From NCBI RefSeq assembly GCF_018736045.1, contig NZ_CP076132.1, positions 300,001 to 364,000 on the forward strand: DNA of 64,000 nt, in the 5' to 3' direction. Made by a program: the position numbers and the translations under genes. Positions 1 to 7,786 of the stretch are shown here, one piece after another. A model generated the notes under the pieces. It had not been told where the DNA came from, did no database searches, and saw nothing but the letters and a program-made list of their open reading frames with translations. Every line of letters starts with the position of its first letter. Position 1 is the stretch's first letter. Source of the stretch: Flammeovirga yaeyamensis (GTDB taxonomy: Bacteria; Bacteroidota; Bacteroidia; Cytophagales; Flammeovirgaceae).

Positions 1-710
1 AACTCAAAGGAGAAATTGATACTCCCGATATTCATGAAGATGAGAATACAGCTTTTATTAAATTAAGAGATAGAATTATTGTACTTGTAATGGGTATTGC
101 AGCGTTATTGTTTGTGCCTGTTATTAAGTCTTACACTCACTTACCTCCATTTATAGGAATGTTGTTAGGTTTAGGTGTCATGTGGTTTATGACTGACTTC
201 AAATTGCATAATAAAACAGCCCATGATAAGAGAAAGTTGAATGTAGGTCATATCTTGAAAAAGATTGATATGCCAACTGTATTGTTCTTAATGGGTATTC
301 TATTAGCTGTAGGTGCATTGAGTAGTGCCGGACACTTAAATGTATTGGCCGGTTTTATGCAAGAACACTTCACTGATATTTACCTTCAGAATACATTAAT
401 TGGTATCTTATCTGCCATTGTTGATAACGTACCTATCGTCGCAGCATTTATGGGAATGTATCCAATTGCTGAAGCAGGTGCTACAGGAGAAATGACCAAC
501 TTTGTAGTAGATGGTAAATTCTGGGAAATGCTAGCGTATTGTTCAGGTACCGGTGGTAGTATTCTAATTATCGGATCTGCAGCAGGTGTTGCAGCAATGG
601 GTATGGAACATATTTCATTTACTTGGTATTTAAAGAATATCGCTTGGATTGCCGCTTTAGGTTATCTAGGAGGGATATCTTTATTCTACTTAGAGATGTT
701 ATTCATGTAA
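1..710 (+). CDS. nhaD: NhaD-type Na+/H+ antiporter, C-terminal part (5' end outside window)
   Basis: The reading frame is open from the window edge (first full codon at base 3) to the stop at 710, so only the C-terminal ~235 residues are visible. They are highly hydrophobic with about six membrane segments. Motifs typical of NhaD antiporters are visible: FLMGILLAVGALSSAG, a DNVPIVAA segment in a discontinuous helix, and a GTGGSILIIGSAAGVAAMG stretch. NhaD exchanges cytoplasmic Na+ or Li+ for protons across the inner membrane, which fits a marine bacterium. A methionine at base 90 is internal, not the start, because in-frame coding sequence continues upstream of it. A hairpin terminator follows at 735-774. 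The family call is firm; which paralogue it is cannot be told from the fragment. Confidence 0.88.
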   Translation, partial: LKGEIDTPDIHEDENTAFIKLRDRIIVLVMGIAALLFVPVIKSYTHLPPFIGMLLGLGVMWFMTDFKLHNKTAHDKRKLNVGHILKKIDMPTVLFLMGILLAVGALSSAGHLNVLAGFMQEHFTDIYLQNTLIGILSAIVDNVPIVAAFMGMYPIAEAGATGEMTNFVVDGKFWEMLAYCSGTGGSILIIGSAAGVAAMGMEHISFTWYLKNIAWIAALGYLGGISLFYLEMLFM

Positions 711-734
711 AATATAAAGAGTTAATTTAATTGT

Positions 735-774
735 AAGGTTGCTGTTTCTTTGGAAGTAGCAGCCTTATTTTTTT
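735..774 (+). terminator. Intrinsic terminator after nhaD
   Basis: A 9-bp stem (735-743 with 758-766, one G-U pair) is followed by a run of seven T. It sits 25 bases after the antiporter stop codon. Confidence 0.8.
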
Positions 775-775
775 G

Positions 776-815
776 TCTTACTCCTACCTCCTCACTCCTA
801 ATTCCTAACTTATTA
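776..815. repeat. Low-complexity CTCCTA-like word array
   Basis: Directly after the nhaD terminator is a short run of degenerate 7-9-base words (ACTCCTA, CCTCCTC, ACTCCTA, ATTCCTA). It resembles the TTAGTTCC array at 58404-58435 and may belong to the same class of intergenic repeat. No function can be assigned. Confidence 0.4.
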
Positions 816-954
816 TTCTTGTTCAAATCAAAAAGTTATTCACACATCGTGTTGGTAACTTATTTTTTATTTAAAAATTTAAATTTTAATAAACATTCAA
901 AAAAATAATGTTTAAATTTCATGTACCAAGACTTATTCACAAGAAAAACTGTCT

Positions 955-1572
955 ATGAAACGATTGTTGATATTCCCTTTAATATGCTTAATTACAATAA
1001 GTTGTTCTACAAAAAAAGATACCAAGAAACATGAGAGTGTTGATAACTTTTCAGAAGGTATTTTTCCTAAAACTATAAGCCATAACATTGAAACCACATC
1101 CGGTATGGTATTCACACTTACGGAAGAAAAACTTAGTCACAGTGTGAGTAACATTTCGATTCAAGGAATTAACTTTCCGAATTCAATGGAAGTAATTTCT
1201 GTAAATGATACAGATCCCATCGAGCAGTTTAATGTGATGGATTTAAATAATGATGGATTTGAAGAAGTGTATATCACTCAACGTTCTGCTGGTTCGGGGG
1301 CTTATGCAAAAATTATTGGTATTGCCTCAATGCGGGACAATAGTTATGGAAGTATTTATGTACCTCCAATTTCTGATAATGATGACCTGTCGAATGGTTA
1401 TATGGGTCATGATGAAATAGAATTTACAAAGAAGAACATTATCAGAACATATCCTGTTTATAAAGAATCTGATTCGAACGCGAACCCTACTGGAGGACAA
1501 AGAAAGGTTCAATATGAATTAATAACTGGAGAAGCAGGGTATATCTTAAACCCTTACGAGTTACAAATGTGA
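955..1572 (+). CDS. Lipoprotein, PliI-like (possible I-type lysozyme inhibitor)
   Basis: A 205-residue protein with a lipoprotein signal peptide whose lipobox ends at Cys17 (TISC), followed by charged residues, so it is probably anchored in an envelope membrane. The second half contains a D-N-N-D-G segment followed by SAGSGAYAKI, then GYMGHDEIEF and a YPVYKESDSNANPTGG stretch. I associate this pattern with the PliI family of periplasmic inhibitors of invertebrate-type lysozymes, but this is recognition from memory. A plain secreted FG-GAP-like lipoprotein is the alternative. The gene stands alone between the antiporter and the GIN-domain lipoprotein, on the same strand, with 57 bases and a separate -7 element before the next gene. 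ATG start. Confidence 0.55.
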   Translation: MKRLLIFPLICLITISCSTKKDTKKHESVDNFSEGIFPKTISHNIETTSGMVFTLTEEKLSHSVSNISIQGINFPNSMEVISVNDTDPIEQFNVMDLNNDGFEEVYITQRSAGSGAYAKIIGIASMRDNSYGSIYVPPISDNDDLSNGYMGHDEIEFTKKNIIRTYPVYKESDSNANPTGGQRKVQYELITGEAGYILNPYELQM

Positions 1573-1590
1573 TACTCAATATAGTTGTTG

Positions 1591-1598
1591 TATATTTG
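1591..1598 (+). promoter_or_regulatory. Bacteroidota -7 element (TATATTTG)
   Basis: Exact match to TAnnTTTG, 31 bases upstream of the ATG at 1630. No good -33 TTG at the usual spacing. Confidence 0.5.
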
Positions 1599-1629
1599 TG
1601 CTTTAAATAATCTAATTTATTAACCTTAT

Positions 1630-2409
1630 ATGAAAACTTGTTTTCTAAAAACAAGCTTATTTGTTATGCTTGTTATTTTCTCTTTTGCCTGTAAAAAAGA
1701 AAAAGGAGAGGGACCCATCATTTCGAAAGAATTATCGATAAGCACTTTTAAGAAAGTAAATAACTCTGTAGCTACTGAAATTCTTATTGAATACGGTACT
1801 GAACAATCTGTAACTGTGGATGCAGAACAAAATGTACTTAATGCTTTAAATACAGCAGTATCTGATTCTACTTGGAACATTAGTTTGAGAACAACGATAA
1901 GAGATTACACTTTAAAAGTAAAAATCGTTACTCCAGAAATCGATGCTTTTACAACTTCTGGAAGTACACCAGCAACGATTAGTGGACCACATTCTTCTAA
2001 TGGAGATTTTGCAATAACAGCTTCAGGTTCTTCTACTATTGAGGTAGATGGTATGAATGCAATAGTTGGTGATATTACATTGGAAGCTTCTGGAAGTACG
2101 ACCATGAATCTAAATGGATTTGATGCTCGTTCGTTAAGTACAAATACATCAGGAAGTGGTACATTTAATTTTAATGGAACGACCAACTTTTTTGCACTAT
2201 TAACTTCTGGTTCTACTCGAGTTAATGCATTTGATATGACAAGTAGAGTGGCTGAAATTAACTCCATTGGAAGTACAAAAATCCAGTTAACTGCGACGGA
2301 AGAAATTAATGGAAGTTTATCTGGTTCATCAATTCTAGAATATAAAGGTGGAGCATCTGTAGCTGGCTTAACTGCCACTGAAGGAGCAGAAATCAGAAAA
2401 GTTGATTAA
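1630..2409 (+). CDS. GIN-domain (DUF2807) lipoprotein
   Basis: A 259-residue lipoprotein with a signal peptide ending at Cys21 (FSFAC). From about residue 90 to the end it consists of short beta-strand repeats rich in SGSS, SGST and ASGS turns (for example TTSGSTPATISG and TASGSSTIEVDG). This is the right-handed beta-helix pattern of the 'head GIN' or putative auto-transporter adhesin domain, DUF2807, widespread in Bacteroidota. The family is known mainly by structure; binding partners are unclear. The protein probably sits in the outer membrane or periplasm. It is transcribed from its own -7 element at 1591 and ends before a strong bidirectional terminator. Fold call is confident; function is unknown. 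Confidence 0.8.
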   Translation: MKTCFLKTSLFVMLVIFSFACKKEKGEGPIISKELSISTFKKVNNSVATEILIEYGTEQSVTVDAEQNVLNALNTAVSDSTWNISLRTTIRDYTLKVKIVTPEIDAFTTSGSTPATISGPHSSNGDFAITASGSSTIEVDGMNAIVGDITLEASGSTTMNLNGFDARSLSTNTSGSGTFNFNGTTNFFALLTSGSTRVNAFDMTSRVAEINSIGSTKIQLTATEEINGSLSGSSILEYKGGASVAGLTATEGAEIRKVD

Positions 2410-2434
2410 TTGATAAAAACTTACATAAAAAAAC

Positions 2435-2470
2435 AACCCAACCGAATGCACCTCGGTTGGGTTTGTTTTT
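2435..2470. terminator. Bidirectional intrinsic terminator
   Basis: Perfect 11-bp stem (2435-2445 with 2453-2463) with a 7-base loop. A run of A before and T after lets it serve both the GIN lipoprotein gene and the converging small gene at 2530-2829. Confidence 0.85.
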
Positions 2471-2529
2471 ATACCTAATAACGGAAATAATTGTTATTGG
2501 CATACTATATATTTATACACTAAACTTAA

Positions 2530-2829
2530 TTATTTGTTCCACTTCATGTATGGATATTTAGCTGTCTCAGTCTGACGGATTGTTTTACCTGGATTAACTT
2601 CTTGAGCTTCGCCTAATGTATTAACACCTGCTTGATTTTGAACGTGATATGCTCCTTTACGCTTCTTAGCAGTCACATCTTCTTCATGCATAACAGCTAA
2701 CTTTGTATCTTGTTGAGCTATTGTTGTTGTCTTATAACTTTTACGAATATTTTTTTGAGGATTATCTGCATTTGCTGTAACTGTAATACCTGCAATTAAT
2801 AAAGCGATAGCAATGATCTTCTTTTTCAT
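2530..2829 (-). CDS. Small secreted protein of unknown function
   Basis: A 99-residue protein with a clear Sec signal peptide (MKKKIIAIALLIAGITVTANA) and a short, polar, basic mature part of about 78 residues without cysteines or recognisable domain. It contains an AKKRKGAYHVQNQAG segment and ends in a lysine- and tryptophan-rich tail. The ATG is supported by the signal peptide and by a -7 element about 38 bases upstream. It is monocistronic, convergent with the GIN lipoprotein gene. I do not recognise the family; it could be a small periplasmic or surface protein. Confidence 0.6.
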   Translation of the reverse strand: MKKKIIAIALLIAGITVTANADNPQKNIRKSYKTTTIAQQDTKLAVMHEEDVTAKKRKGAYHVQNQAGVNTLGEAQEVNPGKTIRQTETAKYPYMKWNK

Positions 2830-2866
2830 GATGTTGATTTTTAAAGGTTTATGTTGTTTCTAATTA

Positions 2867-2874
2867 CAAATATA
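2867..2874 (-). promoter_or_regulatory. -7 element (TATATTTG on minus strand)
   Basis: Exact TAnnTTTG match on the minus strand, about 38 bases upstream of the ATG of the small secreted protein. No clear -33 element. Confidence 0.5.
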
Positions 2875-3007
2875 TATACTTCAAAACCTTACATTACGTT
2901 ACCCTATTTTACCTAATAGAAGTTAACGTATTAACATTTTCTGAACCAACATTATGCACTACTAATTTAGTCACTTTTTAGAGTGGTATTGATATTTTAA
3001 AGGGGTG

Positions 3008-5200
3008 TTAAAGGCGAATTAAAAGTAATCCTTTTTCTCTTAATTGTTTCCAAGCATCGCTTTCAAAGAGTTCTTCTCGATCAAACCCCGTTTCTTCTTC
3101 AAATGTATCACCTACTTTTTGGATAGAAGAAAACTCTCCTTCTTGATATATACTGAATTCCTCAATTTGCTGAGCAATGAATTCAGCCAATACATCAGAA
3201 GTTTCAATCACCATATCTTCTTTCTTATTGATAAAGATTAATTCTCCCCAACCTTCGTCTTCATCAATTTCTACCATTGGACTTTTACCTAGCCATAATA
3301 AGGAGTATTTAGGCAGTTCAATATCAGCTTTTATCGTTTCAGTTAAAGCTTCTTCTATCAGATCAGGAGCAAGAGTAGTAGAGGATACAGAGAAGTCGAA
3401 CCAATTTTGCACGGGTAAGTCCAGCTCTAATCCATGCATAAAATTAAAGATAGAAGTTTTGAGTCCTTTACTGAATCGATCGTGTTTTGCTCCTGTTGGA
3501 TCTTTGTGAGGTAAATCGTTCCAAGCAAACCCTTCGAATTCAAATTCTTCCTTTTCTACTTTATATTCTTCTGGGTTTAGACCAACTGGGGCGTGAGCGG
3601 TCATGGCAAATTGATGCCAAAAGCCTGAATGAAGACACTTTTGCGCAAACATCTGTCTCACTACTTCCAATGAGTCGATCGTTTCTTGTGTATTCTGAGT
3701 CGGGAATCCATACATTAAGTAAGCATGCACCATAATATTCGCATCACTAAATGCCTTGGTCACTTGTGCCGCTTGTTTGATAGTCACCCCTTTCTTCATC
3801 AGTTTTAGTAGACGATCGGAAGCGACTTCGATTCCTCCAGATACAGCAACACAACCTGATGCTGCTAGAAGTTTACACAAATCTGGAGTAAAAGTTTTTT
3901 CAAAGCGGATATTACCCCACCATGTAATTTTAGTTCCTCTTCGGATCAACTCAATGGCGATATCTCTTAAGGCTAGAGGAGGTGCGGCTTCATCTACAAA
4001 ATGAAATCCAGTTTGCCCTGTCTCTTTGATGATCATTTCGATGCGATCCACAATTAAAGCGGCAGGAGCAGGGTCATAGCGACCAATATAATCAAGTGAT
4101 ATATCACAGAAAGTACATTTCTTCCAATAGCAACCATGGGCTACCGTTAATTTATTCCATCGGCCATCGTTCCAAAGACGATGCATAGGGTTGGCTACAT
4201 CAATAACAGATAAGTATTGATCCAATGGTAAATCGCTATAGTCCGGAGTGCCCACTTCTGCATGAGTAATGACATCCTGCACTTTTTGATCGATGTATTT
4301 TACCTCTCCAACATCAGATAGTTTGAAGGTACGCTGAAGTTGTACTTCGTTTTTCTCTCCTTTAATGAATTTCAGAAGGTTGAATAAAGGACCTTCACCA
4401 TCATCTAAAGTGATAAAATCAACATAATTGAAAACACGAGGATCTCTTAACGTTCTTAGTTCAGTATTGGGGTAACCTCCACCCATCGCTACTTTAATGT
4501 TTGGGTAGTTGTTTTTGATGTACTGTCCGCACTTTAAAGCACCATACAGGTTTCCAGGGAAAGGAACCGTAAAAGCAACAAACTCTGGGTCGAATAATTG
4601 TAGCTTTTCTTCAAAAATTTCGATTAACCACTGATCCAAAAGGTGAGGTTCACCTTCTATAGCTTCTTCAATAGGCGTAAAACTAGTGGCCGACATCGCA
4701 ATTCTTTCGGCATAGCGTGAAAAGCCGAAATCTTCGGTGATGGTTTCAATAATAAAATCTCCTAGATCCTCTAGGTAAAGCGTACTTAGGTAGCGGGCTT
4801 TATCATTTATCCCCATGGAACCGAAAGTCCACTCTACATTATCGACATTATTAAATCGAGAGGCACGAGGTAGAAAATCATCCTGACAAATACTGTGTGC
4901 TAATGTATTGTCTTTATTTTGGAGAAATTGAATAACAGGCTCAATGGTTTCAAGATAATCGTCCTGAAGCATAAAGATTCTTTGAACGTTATCACTTGTC
5001 TCTTGAATCACCTCTTCTGCTTGATCAAAAATTTGAGTTAAACCATCGGCACTAAATATTTTTAATACCAGCTCCAACCCAAGATCAATTTGATGAGCAT
5101 CGATGTTTTGCTCTCTCAAAAAGCCCTTAAGATAAGCCGTCGCCGGATAAGGCGTATTTAACTGCGTAAGCGGAGGTGTAACTAATAATGTTTTGATCAT
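3008..5200 (-). CDS. B12-binding-domain radical SAM protein
   Basis: A 730-residue cytoplasmic protein. The N-terminal ~300 residues have the cobalamin-binding-like layout (TPPLTQLNTPYPATAYLKGFL at the start, GGGYPNTELR near residue 240). The radical SAM core follows, with cysteines at residues 357, 362 and 365 in HGCYWKKCTFCD. The order is C-x4-C-x2-C, not the usual C-x3-C-x2-C. GGIEVASDR and HAYLMYGFPTQ segments are typical of the TIM-barrel part. The C-terminal ~200 residues are acidic and unassigned. Class B radical SAM enzymes do methylations or rearrangements; the substrate cannot be read here. The gene is alone, with a -7 element at 5258-5265. Confidence 0.82.
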   Translation of the reverse strand: MIKTLLVTPPLTQLNTPYPATAYLKGFLREQNIDAHQIDLGLELVLKIFSADGLTQIFDQAEEVIQETSDNVQRIFMLQDDYLETIEPVIQFLQNKDNTLAHSICQDDFLPRASRFNNVDNVEWTFGSMGINDKARYLSTLYLEDLGDFIIETITEDFGFSRYAERIAMSATSFTPIEEAIEGEPHLLDQWLIEIFEEKLQLFDPEFVAFTVPFPGNLYGALKCGQYIKNNYPNIKVAMGGGYPNTELRTLRDPRVFNYVDFITLDDGEGPLFNLLKFIKGEKNEVQLQRTFKLSDVGEVKYIDQKVQDVITHAEVGTPDYSDLPLDQYLSVIDVANPMHRLWNDGRWNKLTVAHGCYWKKCTFCDISLDYIGRYDPAPAALIVDRIEMIIKETGQTGFHFVDEAAPPLALRDIAIELIRRGTKITWWGNIRFEKTFTPDLCKLLAASGCVAVSGGIEVASDRLLKLMKKGVTIKQAAQVTKAFSDANIMVHAYLMYGFPTQNTQETIDSLEVVRQMFAQKCLHSGFWHQFAMTAHAPVGLNPEEYKVEKEEFEFEGFAWNDLPHKDPTGAKHDRFSKGLKTSIFNFMHGLELDLPVQNWFDFSVSSTTLAPDLIEEALTETIKADIELPKYSLLWLGKSPMVEIDEDEGWGELIFINKKEDMVIETSDVLAEFIAQQIEEFSIYQEGEFSSIQKVGDTFEEETGFDREELFESDAWKQLREKGLLLIRL

Positions 5201-5257
5201 GCGATTATAAATTCCAAAAGAGTGGTCTTAAAATGAATAAGACTGATATTCAAACAA

Positions 5258-5265
5258 CAAATTTA
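5258..5265 (-). promoter_or_regulatory. -7 element (TAAATTTG on minus strand) for the radical SAM gene
   Basis: Exact TAnnTTTG match about 58 bases upstream of the ATG at 5200, in the gap after the DUF4296 terminator. Confidence 0.5.
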
Positions 5266-5316
5266 AGGGGATGATGTTGGAGTTGATAATTATAATTGTG
5301 AAAATTTATTTATAAA

Positions 5317-5355
5317 AAAGAGGCTATTCCATTTTTGTAATGAAATAACCTCTTT
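5317..5355 (-). terminator. Intrinsic terminator after the DUF4296 gene
   Basis: An imperfect stem (AAAGAGG arms at 5317-5323 and 5349-5355, extended inward) followed on the minus strand by a T run. It lies 24 bases downstream of the DUF4296 stop codon. Confidence 0.75.
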
Positions 5356-5378
5356 AATATATTTTTTGATAGCAAAAA

Positions 5379-5762
5379 TTAAGGAGCAATTGCTTTTGCG
5401 TCTTTATCAGCACCTAATGATAATGCTTCTTTCTCTTGCTTAAGCGTTTCTACCACTGTTTTCTGAATTTCAGCAGCCTCATCAACTCTATGGTTTAAAT
5501 AGAAGTTGTAGCTTTTGTTGAATACTGCAGAATCAACATTATTATTGGTGTAGATATCATCTTGTAAAGCAACGTAAGCATTCATCGCCTCATCTTTTGG
5601 AAGATGCTGTGTTGAAACTGTAGCTTCAGCTTTATAAAGATCGATTAATACTTTGACCATAACATCTTTAGATAAAAGGTCTGCAGGTGCTTGCGCCTTT
5701 TCTTTAGGTGCACAGCTCACGAGTATTAAACCTAATGCGAGTACTTTCAATATTCTTTTCAT
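5379..5762 (-). CDS. DUF4296 lipoprotein
   Basis: A 127-residue lipoprotein. I start it at the ATG at 5762 (MKRILKVLALG), since this places a normal signal peptide ahead of the lipobox cysteine (residue 17, LVSC); a longer frame up to 5801 would add 13 unlikely residues. The mature part has the DUF4296 pattern: a hydrophobic KDVMVKVLIDLYKAEA helix, then YNFYLNHRVDEAAEIQKTVVETL. The family is a Bacteroidota envelope lipoprotein of unknown role. It is divergent from the DUF58 operon with about 154 bases between. A -7 element ends only four bases before the chosen ATG, so its mRNA may be leaderless. Confidence 0.75.
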   Translation of the reverse strand: MKRILKVLALGLILVSCAPKEKAQAPADLLSKDVMVKVLIDLYKAEATVSTQHLPKDEAMNAYVALQDDIYTNNNVDSAVFNKSYNFYLNHRVDEAAEIQKTVVETLKQEKEALSLGADKDAKAIAP

Positions 5763-5766
5763 ATGG

Positions 5767-5774
5767 CAAAAATA
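5767..5774 (-). promoter_or_regulatory. -7 element abutting the DUF4296 start codon
   Basis: Minus-strand TATTTTTG matches TAnnTTTG exactly and ends four bases before the ATG. With normal spacing, transcription would begin at or within a few bases of the start codon. Confidence 0.45.
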
Positions 5775-5856
5775 TCGAATGACAACATAACTAAGAATCA
5801 TATAATGTTAGTAGTATGTAAAAATGTGGTTAAATAGTGTTAAATGAGCCTCTAAG

Positions 5857-5888
5857 TTGTACACAAAGATCAGGTTGAAGTAAATTTG
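5857..5888 (+). promoter_or_regulatory. Promoter of the DUF58-BatA-mrdA operon
   Basis: TAAATTTG at 5881-5888 matches the -7 consensus, and a TTG at 5857-5859 lies 21 bases upstream as a -33 element. The predicted start near 5893 leaves a leader of about 24 bases before the ATG at 5917. Confidence 0.65.
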
Positions 5889-5916
5889 GTAACTGGGAAA
5901 GTCTAAATTTTAATGA

Positions 5917-6789
5917 ATGAAAGAATTACTGAAAAAGTTAAGGAAGTACGAAATCCGTATTCGCAAGGCGATCAACTCGCACATGCAAGGGGATTTTCAT
6001 TCTGTATTCAAAGGGTCCGGTCTGGAGTTCGATGATGTACGCCTTTATCAGTATGGAGACGATATTAGACATATCGACTGGAATGTGAGTGCAAAAGGAC
6101 ATGGTACTTTTGTAAAAACATTCAAAGAAGAAAAAGAACAAAACGTTTTCTTCGTAGTCGATGTGAGTGCATCTCAGGACATTGGTAAACCGAACAGGAA
6201 AAAAATAGATATATCAAAAGAAATTGCAAGTGTATTGGCTATGTCTGCCTTAAAAGAGGCAAGTTCTGTAGGCCTATTGTGTTTTTCTGATGATAAAGAA
6301 CGCTATGTGAAACCCAATAAAGGGAACAAACATGCGTATCAATTGATAGGCGAGTTATTTCGTCTGAAGCCTAAATCGCCTAAAACGAATATCAATAGGG
6401 CATTGGGTCAAACATTATCCATGATTAAAAGGAAAAGCATCATTATTGTTATTTCCGATTTTGTGGATGAAAACTACGAACGTCACCTAAAAGCATTGTG
6501 TAGAAAGCACGACCTTGTGGTCATTCATGTAGGTGATGATCGAGAAACTACCTTCCCAAGAATTGGTATCGCCCCACTTTATGATAAAGAAGCTGGGAAA
6601 ACAATTTGGGTAAATACTTCATCTCGTGAGTTTAGAAACAATTTGGATAAATTCTATGCTCAAAACAGGTTGGAGTTAAGTGACCTAGTCAGAAGGAACG
6701 GTGGAAACTATACTTTTATAAATGCACAAGAGGATTATGTACCTAAACTTGTTCAGTTATTTAAAGTAAGAAACAGCGGAAGAAAATAA
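5917..6789 (+). CDS. DUF58 domain protein (Bat/MoxR-associated)
   Basis: A 290-residue soluble protein. The N-terminal part carries the DUF58 signature (GSGLEFDDVRLYQYGDD followed by RHIDWNVSAKG), and the rest has a von Willebrand A-like fold with a DVSAS metal-site motif (FFVVDVSASQD) and IIVISDFVDE. DUF58 proteins are normally encoded with a MoxR AAA+ ATPase and VWA/Bat proteins and are thought to act in envelope protein complex assembly or stress. No moxR gene is adjacent; the upstream neighbour is divergent. It opens a four-gene operon with gaps of 26, 20 and 15 bases. The ATG at 5917 gives the family's basic N-terminus. Confidence 0.85.
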   Translation: MKELLKKLRKYEIRIRKAINSHMQGDFHSVFKGSGLEFDDVRLYQYGDDIRHIDWNVSAKGHGTFVKTFKEEKEQNVFFVVDVSASQDIGKPNRKKIDISKEIASVLAMSALKEASSVGLLCFSDDKERYVKPNKGNKHAYQLIGELFRLKPKSPKTNINRALGQTLSMIKRKSIIIVISDFVDENYERHLKALCRKHDLVVIHVGDDRETTFPRIGIAPLYDKEAGKTIWVNTSSREFRNNLDKFYAQNRLELSDLVRRNGGNYTFINAQEDYVPKLVQLFKVRNSGRK

Positions 6790-6815
6790 ACGAATCAAAC
6801 GAGCATCAAATCGTG

Positions 6816-7766
6816 ATGAAAAAATACTTAAGCTTATTTTTTACATTATTCTTGACTCAGTCTATTGTGGTGAATGCACAGTCTGAGGATCAAAATTTAC
6901 CTTACGGTAGATTTTTCGGGGATAGTATTATGCTTGGAGAGGAAATAAAGTACTCATTAAGGTACGAACATCCTCCAGAGGAAGAGGTCTTATTTCCAGA
7001 CTCAACCTATAATTTTGCTCCTTTTGAATTATTGAGCAAACAAAATTTCAATACAAGAACATTAGGTAATGTAAGTGTCGATTGTGTAGTGTACTCATTG
7101 GCTACTTACGAAATCGATTCGGTCTATGAATTGGGATTACCTGTAATGAAAAGAGCTGAGGGAACTACAGATTCCGTTTTTGCAACTCTTGATGGCATCT
7201 TCCTTAGAGAAATGATTCCAGTGGTATCAGACTCTACGAAAATTATTGCGGATGTCAACTTCCTTGATCTGGAGACTCAATTCAACACGCCTTTACTATT
7301 AATTATTCTAGGAAGTATTGTTGTGCTTGCTCTTTTATTCTTATTGATCTTTGGTAAACGCATCAAAGAAGGATGGAGAAAGAAAAAGGTACAGAAACAA
7401 TACGATGCATTTAAATTATCATTTGATAAATACTTGCAGCAAGATATGGATAGTAAATTGACAGAAGACGCCGTAGCCGTTTGGAAAGCTTATTTGTCAA
7501 AAGCCATAAAAATAGATATTCAGCCTTTGACTTCAAAGGAAACAGGTAAAGCATTACATTCTGAAGAGTTAGAAAAACACCTTAAAGTATTAGATAGAGT
7601 GATCTATTCTGGACAAGGAGGAGAGGAAGCTAAACCTGTCATGAAGTACTTGGATGAAATTGCCACAAAAGGTTACGCACATGCGATGGTCAATGACCCT
7701 GTGAAACCTTTTGAAATTGAAATGAACGTAGTCGTTCAAGAAGAAACAACAGAAGATAAAGAGTAA
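6816..7766 (+). CDS. Bat-operon membrane protein, unknown function
   Basis: A 316-residue protein with a Sec signal peptide (MKKYLSLFFTLFLTQSIVVNAQ), a periplasmic beta-rich region of about 135 residues, one membrane segment near residues 158-180, and a cytoplasmic helical domain. The start is the ATG at 6816; an in-frame GTG at 6813 adds one residue and is less likely. Proteins of this layout occur between DUF58 and BatA genes in Bacteroidota Bat operons and are probably their membrane partner. No catalytic motif is visible. Position, topology and same-strand spacing of 26 and 20 bases support operon membership; the biochemical role is unknown. Confidence 0.7.
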   Translation: MKKYLSLFFTLFLTQSIVVNAQSEDQNLPYGRFFGDSIMLGEEIKYSLRYEHPPEEEVLFPDSTYNFAPFELLSKQNFNTRTLGNVSVDCVVYSLATYEIDSVYELGLPVMKRAEGTTDSVFATLDGIFLREMIPVVSDSTKIIADVNFLDLETQFNTPLLLIILGSIVVLALLFLLIFGKRIKEGWRKKKVQKQYDAFKLSFDKYLQQDMDSKLTEDAVAVWKAYLSKAIKIDIQPLTSKETGKALHSEELEKHLKVLDRVIYSGQGGEEAKPVMKYLDEIATKGYAHAMVNDPVKPFEIEMNVVVQEETTEDKE

Positions 7767-7786
7767 AATTACTACAAGCAGTAATT

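Noticed and set aside
1905-2378. 157-codon open frame on the minus strand of the GIN lipoprotein gene
   Set aside because: It is an antisense shadow of a repetitive coding region; no signal peptide or start context.
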